A stretch of DNA of 64,000 nucleotides, taken from Trebouxia sp. TZW2008. Lineage: Eukaryota > Chlorophyta > Trebouxiophyceae > Trebouxiales > Trebouxiaceae. Each line of letters begins with the position of its first letter. The stretch's first letter is position 1. The stretch covers positions 4,179-68,178 of the forward strand of contig BDIU01000144.1 in assembly GCA_002118135.1 (NCBI GenBank). Reading direction: 5' to 3'. A program made the translations under genes and the position numbers. The notes under the pieces were generated by a model. It had not been told where the DNA came from. It saw only the letters and a program-made list of their open reading frames with translations, and searched no databases. This document shows positions 14,401-26,400 of the stretch, one piece after another.

Positions 14401-17400
14401 TTCCTCCTGCACTTTGGCGCTGCCTATATTGTCTTACGCCTCCTACGTCCCATCCAGGTGACTCCCTCTCTGCCCTCCCTCACCCCATCTCTTGTCTGCT
14501 GACACGCCAACCGCCGCGCCCCCCATTGTCCACATATGCCAGGGGTGCCTTTTGCTGGCAGGCTGTGAGAGAGATCACAGGCTATTTGACTTCCTGAAAG
14601 TTTTTTGCTCTTATTTGCATGCACTGCCAAGGCATGGCGTATTTTCAGATGTTGACAAGGCGCACACTACTGTACTTTCTCTGTGTCGTGTTGAGGATCA
14701 TATCTGTACCACGGTAGATTGAGACAAGTATGTTTTACACACCTTATGCTGATCTGCAGGTGGAGAGGCATGCTACCAGACATGCTGGTGCTCAGTGTCA
14801 TTGTTGCATTTGCAGTGAATGTCATACCGTCGTGCTTGTGGAATGTCAAGATTGAGTCAGGTCTAGTTTGAGGTCGTAACATTTTGCAGACATTGCATTT
14901 GTGTGCAGGTCGAAAGGCATGCTACCAGACATGAAAGTGCTCAGTGTCATTGTTGCTTTTCCAGCGAACGTCTTACTGTTGTGCTTGTGGAATGTCAAGA
15001 TTGAGTCAGGTCTAATTTGAGGTTGTAACATTTTGCAGACATTGCATTTGTGTGCAGGTGGAAAGGCATGGTGCCAGACATGATGGTGCTGTGTGTCATT
15101 GTTGCTTTTGGGGTGAATGTGGCCTGGCGGGTCTGTGAGGTCATTCGTCATGAGCATGGGTCGTTGCTGTGGAGCATATATGAGAGGACCAGTCTATTGC
15201 TGGACGTCGTAATTCTTGGTCTGCAAGCTTTCTGTAAGTCCGTCTGCCCACTAGTTTGTCTCCACAGTTTCCTGTCCATTGTGTCTCTCTCACTCTTGCA
15301 TTTGCCCTATTTTGTTTTGCCAATTACTGTCTCTTCTTCACAAGCATGCCAGTGTGCAACAAGGCACATTTGGACAGTCTAAGTAGATGGCTTCAGAGCA
15401 GACCATGCTGTCGATGCAGGTGTTGTGATCTTCACCACTTACGCTCTAGTGCAAGTCACTCAGATGGCAGATGCAACAGCTACATTTGATATATGCTTCT
15501 GCGCCATGAAAGTCGGATGAGTCACATCTGGCTTTATATCCCAGAATGCAAGTTCTATTGAAGTGTGCTTGAAATGCAGGTGTTGTGATCTTCACCACGT
15601 ATGCTCTAGTGCAAGTCACTCAGGTGGCAGATGCAACAGCTACATTTGACATATACGACTCTGACAACTACCCTCAGGTGACTTCATGACTTTTGTCCAA
15701 TAGGTTGAGTGATGTGCTGCATAAGTACAAAGTACCAATACGTTATCAAATAGCGTCAATGATGTTCCAGCTCTGCAACTTGGCTTTGATTTATGCCCTG
15801 ATGTGCTAATATGGTGAATGCTGCAGCAAGGGGATGAGCCACAGCCTGTGATCATGCTGTTGTTGCTGCTCTGGTTGTCTTGCAGCAAACTTGATGCTTG
15901 CTTTGCTCATGTGCTTTTTCTGTACAACACAGTGCATGTCATCTATTTGCAATGGGTTACAGTCCAGTCACTTTGATATCATGCAAATCATGCATTTGTT
16001 TGGTCGTTACATCTCCAGGAAAGCTACTGCCTCGTCGGCAGCAATAGCAAGCAAGGCAAGTTTGACACAGCCTATTGATTTTGCAGGCAAGATTTCCCCT
16101 CATAAGGAGGTCAGACTCAAATGCAACTATGGCAGCTCAGAGCAATGCAACTCAAGCTGGAGGACCATACAGATTCATGTTGCCAGCAAACACCACAGGC
16201 AAGTCCTGCTGCCAGAACCCTAGCAAATTGCACTTGATTGGCTCGTCATTTGAACAGCACCCATCATGCCATGACAATCACAGCGCACGCTGAAGATCCT
16301 GGCACATGTGTGAGACCTTGCAGGCGTTGAACCTATGTTTCTGCGGTGGAAAGCTGCAAAGCAAGGGCGCCCACCAGCTTGCTCACTCTCCCACTTGCTC
16401 AAATTTGCTGCACTGACACACTCATTCCTTCATGCATCCATTCCTTCACTCACTCACTCGCCCACACACTCACTCACTCACTCACTTGTTTGCATGCTCG
16501 CTGGCTCAATCAGGTGTACATGCATGCAGTGTGACATCCTCACCTGTCTTGGCTGTCCATATACAGCCTTTATACAACCCTTTTTACAGCATTTTGGCAT
16601 GAATGTGCCTTCAGCATTGATACAGTTGACATGCACTGCAGTGTAAATCTTTTCTGGCACATACAGGTTTGGCAGCCTACGAGAGCCTGTTGTACACAAC
16701 AGGGGTGTTGTACAACCTGATGGTCACCTATGCCTTTGCACAGGCGTGCGTTCTGGTGCTCATGCTGTTCAGCATCATTCAGCGCTGGTAAGCATGTAGT
16801 GTGATGCTCATGAGGGACCAGCCTTGTGTAATCGTTCAAGCTTTGCAGCAATCATTCTGCAGGCGATTGATTGTACTGTACAGCTGCAGACATGTCGTAC
16901 ATGAGCTTTTCTATGGCAGTGGCAAAACAGGAACACTTTGTTGTGCTTGCTAGTTGCGCTCTGCATAACATGTATTGCTGGTGGCCATTGCCTGCATCAC
17001 AAGAGCCTGCCATGTTCCTCCCTGCTGTGTTGCTGATACAGCTGTTGTTGCAAGATCCTGGTGTTGCACACACAACAGATATGTGATATCAGAGTCTAGC
17101 AGCAACAGCTGTGTTCCTGACACAGCTGTTGCAGCATGGCTTGGCATGTGAACAGGACATGTAAACAGAAGCAGCGGCCAATGCATGCCTGCTGCCATCT
17201 CTACTGAGCATGTGTTGCTGGTTGACATTGCCTGCATCACAAGAGCCCGGTGTGTTTCTCCCTGCTGTGTTGCTGATACAGCTGCTGTTGCTAGATGCTG
17301 GTATTGCACACACAGCAGATATCTGATAGCATTGTCTAGCAGCAACAGCTGCATCAGGAACACAGCTGATGCAGCATGGCTTGGCATGTAAAATGAAGCA

Positions 17401-20400
17401 GTCGCCAATGCATGCCTGCTGCCATCTCTGCTGTGCATGTGTTGCAGCATGGCTTGGCATGTAGACAGGACATGCCAACAGAAGCAGCGGCCAATGCATG
17501 CCTGCTGCCATGTCTGCTGTGCATGTGTTGCTGTTTGGTACTGGCTGCATCACAACATGGTGCTGTGGGTTTCCCTGCTGTGTTGCTGACGCAGCTGTTG
17601 TTGCTAGATCCTGGTATTGCACACACAGCAGATATGTGACATCAGTGTCTAGCAGCGACAGCTGTGTCAGGAGCACAGCTGATGCAGCATGGCTTGGCCA
17701 TGGCATGCCGGAGCTGCTGCAACAGGTGCATGTTATGTGGCTCAGAAATGATCACAACAGGCCATGCAACAAGAACAGCATTTTCGAGCTGCTGCATGTG
17801 GTGTACTTTGCGTGATCCATTGACCATCACAAAGTGCTGTGCATTGTGGATAGCAATCCCTGAGGTTCTACTCATACTGCAAGTCTTTTGACTGGTTAAT
17901 AGGCACAGCAGGCTGAACATGGGGGAGAGCAATCCCATAGCTGCTGTTACTTGTGGAGCAGGTCCTTCACCAGATTACAGGCATAGCAGTGCTTGACATA
18001 CACCATACAACACAGTTGACAGGCTGTTCTTGGCTGAGTGCTATTGACAAGAGACTTTGGATGAGTGCATGTCGTGCAGGTTGATAGGCATGCTGGGCTG
18101 ATCCCTGTGCACCAGAGTGCCTGAGCTGTTGACTGGAATGCAGGTCGTTTGATCCGCTGATGGGCGCAACAGGCCGAGCCTTGTGGATAGCAGTCCCTGA
18201 GCTGCTGCATGTAGGAGCAGTGGTGATGACTATAGCAGTCATGGTGGCCGTCATGGGTAACACCCTGTTTGGTTTCAGAGCTGAAGCTGTGTCGTCCCTG
18301 ACTGGTGAGGTTTCTGCATGACAAAGAATCTTGATACAGCATGGCATGCCAACTTTGTTGAACTTAGTTGTGTTGTGTCATTTGGTTTGAGCCTTTTCAG
18401 CAAGGCCTAGATGAAGACCATGCAGGGACTGGGATCTGTGTTCTTTCTGCTGTGGAAATGCAGTTTATGCTTGTGCAGCCTGTTTGGAGGTCATGGCTGC
18501 ACTGCTCATTGTTGGCAACGTGGCAAGAGGCGACACTTAGGGCAACTGCAGCTTTCATTTGCTGAAGGTATCAAAGGAATCAAACTTGTGACCTTGTCTG
18601 TGGCTTGTCTTTGTGCAGCTTGCTTGGAGGTCATGGCTACACTGCTCGTTTCTGGCTGGACAATGCAAAAGGCAGCATTTAAGGCAATGGGCCACTGCAC
18701 ATCACCGTCACTGACAGCATCACGGGAACTGAACCCATGACCTCGTTGCTATGTGGCTTGTCTTTGTGCAGCCTGCCTGGAGGTCATGGCTACCCTGCTC
18801 ATGGTTGGCAACATGGACAATGCCCCAGGCGACATTCAGGGCAGTGTGCAACTGCACCTCACATTTGCTGAAAGCATGCAGACAATTGAATCAGTGACCT
18901 TGTCAACATGGCGTATGTGACTGTGTTTTTTGCAGCCTGCTTGGAGGTCATGGCTACACTGCTCATCGTTGGCAACATGGACAATGCCCGAGGCGACATT
19001 CAGGGCAACGGCCACTTGCACCTCACATTTGCTGAAAGCATCAGCCAGGTGCGCTCCTCCTGCTGCTGCTGCTGTTGCTGCTTTTGCTGTTGTTCGAATG
19101 CCATGCCAGGATTGCTGACACTGCAGGACATCTTGTGCTTCGGCTTTGATCTATGCTTCACATGTTGCTGCAAGGTGTTAGCCACAAAGTGGTAGCCAAA
19201 AGTGTTGGCCTGAAGTGTTAGCCACCAACAACCGAAGGCAATGCTGGTGTTGCAGGACATCTACTGTTTCACTCTGCTCTTCATTCTCAAGTGGTTGGCA
19301 GCAGCGCTGGTGGTCAGCGTTCTGTTTAATCTCTTCAGCACGCTCTACGAGATAGGCGATCATGCTTGAGTACACATCTATCAGAAGCTGCAATTCGTGA
19401 TGTGAGTCAACAATGATATGATGTTGCTGTTACTGCAGGACATTTACTGCTTCATTCTGCCCTTTATCCTGAAGTGGTTGGTAGCAGCACTGGTTGTGAG
19501 CGTTCTGGTCAATCTCTTCAGCAAGCTCAATGAGATAGGCGACCATGCTCGAGTGCACATCTATCAAAGGTTGCAAATTATGGCAAAAGAGGGGTGGCAG
19601 CATATGTGGAATGATGCTCCAACCAACTTGGACATGCTGCTGATGATGTTCCGCCTGACAAAGAAGAGAAAGAGTCTCAAGTTGCTGTCCAGCTTCATCA
19701 GGTGTGTTCCCAACTCTTTCACAACCCACCTCTTTCCTTTGCACTTCTTGACCTGTCATTCACTGATCATCCAATTGAGCAAAAGAAGAGTGGCAGCATT
19801 TGTGGAATGATGCTCCTACCAACTCGGACATGCTGCTGATGATGCTCCGCTTGACTAGAAGAGGAAGAGTCTCAAGCTGCTGTCAAGCTTCATCAGGTTT
19901 GTCTTGAAGAACCCTCACACACCATAGTTGAATGCCTGTGAAAGAGGGGTGACAGCATCTTTGGAATGATGCTCCAACCAACTCGGACATGCTGCTGATG
20001 ATATTACGCTTGACTAAGAAGAGGAAGAGTCTCAAGCTGCTGTTAGGCTTCATCAGGTGTGTTTTGAATCCTCACAGACGATAATTTAGTGAAAGAGGGG
20101 TGGCAGCATCTTTGGAATAATGCTCCTTCCAACGCAGACATGCTGCTGATGATGTTCTGCCTGACTAAGAACAGAAAGGCTCTCAAGCTGCTGTCCAGCT
20201 TCATCAGGTTTGTCTTGAACCCTCACAGACCATAGTGCAGACCATAGTGGCTGTGACAGAGGGGCTGCAGCATCTGTAAAATGATGCTCCAAACAAGTAT
20301 GACATGCTGCTGATGATGTTCTGCCTGACTGTGAAGAGAAAGGATCTAAAACTGCTGTCAAGCTCCACTGCATGTTCTTGAGGTTTTGCACAGCGTTTGG

Positions 20401-23400
20401 TGTCTCTGAATTTGCTCTCTTATCTAGTTCTGGATGGCCACTGTGAGCTCACACATTGGTTTTGACGGGCAGCAAGCATAAGTATTGCCAACTCAGTAGC
20501 AGTGCTTACTTCCTTGCCTTTGCATTCAATCATGCATTCTCCGGACAGCAAACATCACCACGCTCCCAACAAATGGTTGCCGACCCTCAGTGACATCTGC
20601 CACCTTCCTGTATGGTATGCATTTTGGTCAAGATAAGCTCTGCGATGACAAAAGCTGTGTCCATGATTTGCAGGTCTTCAGCCACTGTGACCATCAATGC
20701 CATGGCCTGCATGTCTATTGTCATTTAGAGTGAGAGCTGGCAAACTCAGTGACAAAGCCTTGGTCTGCAGGTCTATGGTGACCAAAGCTATGAGCTGGAA
20801 GCCTACCAGACTGCCTTCTGGCAGAGGCGGGCAGCATTCTGCCACTGTGACCATTAATGGAGTGCTGCACACCAAGGTTGAAGTAGAGGTACGTGATTTG
20901 CCTGCATGTGCCGTTTGAACAACATGTGCATGTCGCTTGCCTGCTGCCAGATTTCAGGGTAGCAACTCAGAGCACAATGTTGCAATGGCTTTGCTACTGT
21001 GTCAGACTGAAGGCAGCTTGCACGTAGTCATTGCCAATATCTGGCACATGTTGATCAGCCTTGTTGGCTGGCTGCAGCATATAACCTTTCTTACCGTTCA
21101 TACGTCCTGACTGTGACAGTGTTGCAGTCTGACTTGCATTTACTTGTGACCTATGGCATGTGCTTGCATCATGCAGGAAGCTGTGGAGAAGCTGCTGCAG
21201 AGGTCAGAAGCACTGGGTGGTGAGCCAGCATTGGACATGTATGATGAGCACTTCTTCAGCTTCACAGGTGGCACCCATGGCAGGGTGTCGTCGCAGAGCT
21301 TCTCATGGCTTCCAAGGATGTCTAGCACAGTTCACCCACTGCCTGGCTCTCCCTCCAAAACAAGGCCAAATCCCAAGTTTAAACTTGGCAGCACCAGCAG
21401 GACAACACTGCTCAAGACGCAGTTATCTGATCACATGTCCTCTCTGAGCAAAGCAGTGCAAGGAGTCAGCTTCAGCATAGCTTCACGGCCAATTCAAAAG
21501 TTCAAACTCTTCAGCAAAGCAGCGCCAGACCTTAGCATGCAAAGCATGCAGCAGTCTTCAGCTTCACCGCTCCTGGCTGCAAAGCCAAGCTCTGACGGCC
21601 TGGAACATTTGAGCGGTGAGCTCAGCATGCACAGCATGGGTCCGTCCTCCCCAAAGCACCGACTCCCGGCAAAGCGAGCGTCCATCCTCAAGCTCAATGT
21701 GGACACCAATCCTCTACCTCTTCATCAGACTGCTATTGCCGCCAGGAGAAGCCCCTCAGTAGTCAGCCCTTCTGCCCTCAGGTTTGAAATTGAGCAGTCA
21801 CCGAGCAGCATGCTGTCACCACGCTCCCCTTGGCGGTCTTTCACTCAGAAGAACTCAGTGCACCCGTTGCCGAGTCAGGATCCAACACCAGCACTGACTT
21901 TTGAAATTGAGCAGTCACCAAGCAGCATGCTGTCACCACGCTCCCCTTGGCGCTCCTTCACTCAGAAGAACTTGGTGCACCCCCTGCCTGCTAGTCAAGA
22001 TCTGTCACCACTTGAGGCGTCCTCAAGTCAAGCGCTTCAGCGTGCTTCAAGCAAACCAACCTTGCTGCGTTTTGGCGGGAAAACACTGCTGCCGCTGTTG
22101 TCAGTCAGGCCAGCAGAAGAAGAAGACAGCGCCTTGTTGGCACAAGAAGAAGAAGAGGGAAGCAGCTCGCCCGGGTACAGATCTGCTCAGAGTCCCAGGG
22201 TGACTAAGGGCATCCTGCGCACCAAGTCGTCATTGACAGCAGCCTCCATGTTTCACAACGCGCTTGACATGTCCAGCGAAGAAGAAGACAGCAGCCTGGC
22301 AATCCCAGATGATCTGATTGACTCAGCCATGTTCATGCTGAGGGACAAGACCCTGGCTGATCTGCAAGCTGAGGTGAAAATCTGACAAATACACAATACG
22401 TAGTGCATTGTGATGCATGACACCATGTAACCAAGTGTGGACACTGCATGGAACAGCGTGAAAGGTCATGTCATTGCATGGCATAAAGTGAAAAGACACG
22501 ACTTGCAATGTGATTTGCCATGCAATGTCATACGCATCATATATACTCTTGACAATGCATTGCACAGCATGCCATATCGTGACATTACAAAATGAGTCAT
22601 GATATTGAGCCACAAGGCTGCTGTGTTGCAAGACATCAGTAAGTCGTTGCATATATCGTTGTGTGGAACTTTTGGCTTGTTCAATGCAGCACATCAAGGC
22701 TTGCAACTTTGTTCACTGCAGGCAGCAAAGCTTTGTGACTGGGAGCAAGTAGTGAACTCCTACGCCACTAAGGCCCCTGTGGCTCGTGGACCAGCTAAGC
22801 TCAAAGCCATGCATACAACTGTACTCAGCACATCCTGTGATACTCATGGGTTGAACAAAGGTTGACAACTGTGTTTGTACTGCAGACCAAAGCGCAGGCA
22901 AAACACCTTCATGACTGAACCCAATTAGTAGAGGTCTACATCACTAAAGCCGCAATGGCTCGTGCACAAGTCAAGCTCAAGGCGATGCACGCCACTGTAC
23001 TCAACACATCCTGTGACCCTTATGGGTTGCACAAAGGTTGACAACTGTATTAGTACTGCAGGTGAAAGCACAGGCAGCAGAAACTTGCAATTGGGAGCAA
23101 CTAGTAGAGTCTTACATCATCTAAGGCTGCCATGGGTCGTGCACCAGTCAAGCTCAAGGCGATGCACGCCACTGTACTCAACACATCCTGTGACCCTTAT
23201 GGGTTGCACAAAAGTTGACAACTGTGTTAGCACTGCAGGTGAAAGCACAGGCAGCAGAAACTTGCAATTGGGAGCAACTAGTAGAGTCTTACATCACTAA
23301 GGCCGCCATGGATCGTGCACCAACCAAGCTCTCAGCCATGCACAGCACTGTACATCCTGTGTCTCTATTGTATCGAACAAAAGCAACAAACTGTAGTTGT

Positions 23401-26400
23401 ACTGCAGGTCAAAGCACAGGCATCAGAGCCTCGTGACTGGGAGCAACTAGTGGATTCCTACATCACTAAGGCCGCCTTGGCCCATGCACCAGCTAAGCTC
23501 AAGGCCATGCACAGCAATGTGCCAAACATCTCTTCCAGAATGGTCTTCCAGTCAAAAATGCAGCCTGACACGGACTGGTCAAGGTTGCAAGAGGGTGCTG
23601 ATCCTGACAGCAGCTATCAAGACGACAGCTCAGACAGACAGGAGGAAGAAGACATCTCTGTGCAAGCATATGGAGAAGATGCTGTAGGAGCTGAGTCAGC
23701 TGCTGTGCTTGGTCATTTGTCAATGACAGCAGCACAAAAAATTGGCGGGCAGCAGCTGCCTGATGACTCAGCTGTTCTGCCAGCTTCATCACCGTCAGAC
23801 GATGCCCTGATGCCACAGCTTCCCCAGCAGCTGCAACAGCTTTCTGGACAGCTTCATGAGCAGCTGCCTGAGCAACTTCAGGCACCTAATGCTGCTGGGC
23901 CTGTTGGCCAAGTGCAAGCTGCAGTGCAGCAGTGGGAGCAGCTGAGCAGGCGGCAGAACCCCGGCAAATCTGTCCCCCACACTGCTGCTGCTGTCGGTAG
24001 ACAGAGCTTAGACCGGCGTGGACGTTTAGGTCTAACCCCCCTAACCCCCCTGCTGATCCCAGTAACCCCTGGCACAGACGGTGAGCAGTCGCCAGTCCAC
24101 ATGCCATCAGAAGCTTGGCTTGATGAAGGCACTACCTCTGGAAGTGGTGCAGCAACACAAGCAGTGGACAGTGCCTTGTCTGATGCTGTGTCTGAAGCCT
24201 CTGACACTGTAACAGCAGCAGATGTTGGTCAGTCACTCCAGCATCAGCTTGGTAGTGGTGATGCTGTGCATGCTGAGATTGCCACAGCTGCTGCTCCTCA
24301 GCAAGATGCCTTAGCAGCAGTCTCCAGGCAACGCCACCAGCCTGCAGTGCAAGGTGTCTCAGCCAGGAATCAGGCTGCGCTTGCTGCTCATATGGCAAGG
24401 CTAGCAGCACAGAAGCAAGCTGCTAAGCACGGTCATGGCTTTGGCAGCGGCCTGGGTCATGCTGTGCCTGCCGCAGCACAGCATGCACAGCAGGCAAGCA
24501 CCCCACGGCAAGCACAGCAGGCTCAGCAAGCACAGCAGGCAGTGACTCCAAGGCAAGCCCGGCATGCACAGCAGGATTTCAATACTCAGCAGGCACAGCA
24601 TGCACGGCAGGCAACCACTCCCCGGCAAGCACATCGTACACAGCAGGCTCAGCATGCACAGCGGGCACAGCATGCACAGCTTGCTCAGCAGCCAGTCACC
24701 CCACGACGCGCACTGCAGGATCAGCATGCACAGCTGTCAGCAACTCTTCAACACACACAGGCTCACTGCTCTGCTTTTGAACGTCGCGGCTCAGGAGACC
24801 TCAGCGTGCAGCGCAGCGCAGTCAGTGCTGGCGGACTGTTGCGTCCGACCACATTGCGGCGCACAGGAAACAGGCACAGCTCAATGCCTGATCCCACTCA
24901 TGAAGGCCGACTGAAGTCAGCCCTGAGTTTGCGGTCAAAGAAGTCAGGGAGCATGTCATCAGGCGGAAGCAAGTCCCCAAGGTACTGCATGCTTGTATGC
25001 AAATCACAAAACCATGAGTCACAGTCTGTCAAATCCCTTGGGGACACAAAAGTCAAACGTTCACACGGGTGACTACATTTGCATGCAATGCTCGACCCCG
25101 GACAAGCATCTCTGACTGAATGCAACGAGCAGCTCTGTCTTCTTGGGCAGGCAAGTCAGGCAGTATGTCATCTAGTGGAAGCAAGTCCCCCAGGTATCTT
25201 CGACTCCAGATTATTGCATGCAATGAGCACTGACAGATAGCTGACATCAGGTTTTCTGTTGAGCAAGTCAGGCAGTGTCTCATCCAGTGGAAGCAAGTTC
25301 CCTAGGTAACTCTTGACTTCATGCAATGCTCAATCGTGCACACATGAAGTACTTGTTTATTAGCAGAGCAATGATTGCACAAAGCATTGTTCTCATGAGT
25401 GTCCTGTAACTGCTGAAAGGTAACATTGTCACAATGCAGTGGTTGGATCCCAGCTGCATTGTCCTTACAAGGAGATTGTTCTCAGGCCAAGCATCCTGAC
25501 AGTGAGAGAGTACTGTATACTGTGCCTCTGACTGCACGCCATGAGCAGCATTGAACAGATAATACACAGCTTCCGAGCACATGTGCTAGGTGTGTGTGGC
25601 CCAAGTCCTATCCCGCCAGGCCGGCTTGTTCTGAGCGGCACAGTATGGACGGTTGATGTTCAACATGCGAAGGTCAGACAAAACAATGTCGTTCGATATC
25701 TTGGACAGATAGCATTGCCATTGTGGTGCAACGGAATTCATTCTCAGCCAGCCAGAATGCAAACAAATCATTTCCGTCTAGATGCTGTTCAGATCTCATG
25801 ACAGTGAAGACAAGAAGGGAAATGTAATGCTCTGTGGTTTGCAGGCTGCTTTTCTGGGCATGTTGTAACTCCCTTGACGTCAGTCAGCTGATCACGCTGT
25901 GACAGCATGACTGACCTTTGGTGCTCAGACTGTCTCAACATGGCAACAAACACTTGACTATTCACCCTTTATGCTGTGCCTCTCCCGGGCATTGAATGAC
26001 TGACTGGACAGCAGTGACAGTGTCAGCTTACTGAGACCAGAGCATCAGGTTCCCTCACCAGGGAAAGGGGCTGAATTGTGACTGATTTTTGATGTTTTGT
26101 CTCATGAATGTGACTGACACTTGTATGTTCACCCCTTTTGCTCTGCAGGCCTTTGTCATGGGCATTGGATGACGCACAGGACATCAGCGACAGTGCCAGC
26201 TTACTAAGGCCAGATCAGCAGGTGCCCTCACCAGGGAAAGGAGGCGTTCTGAGGCAAGCAAGCAATGTGGGCGCACAGCTTCAAACTGTTGGCAAAGCAG
26301 TCGTCAGAACTGCAAGCAGGTATCAGCTGATAACAATCTTCACGCTTTCTATCACCGGTGCTACTTGTAGTTTGCACAGAGTCGTTGGTAAAACGGTGGT

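Noticed and set aside
16870..17706. Minus-strand ORFs rich in CISNTAGRN-like repeats, as a repeat-protein gene
   Set aside because: They follow from the tandem DNA array inside an intron; they have no start context or splice partners and no recognisable family.
21153..22385. Reading 21153-22385 as a separate single-exon gene
   Set aside because: The segment after 21176 follows a good acceptor in phase with 20888, and the apparent stop lies beyond a GAG|GTGAAA donor in phase with the next exon.
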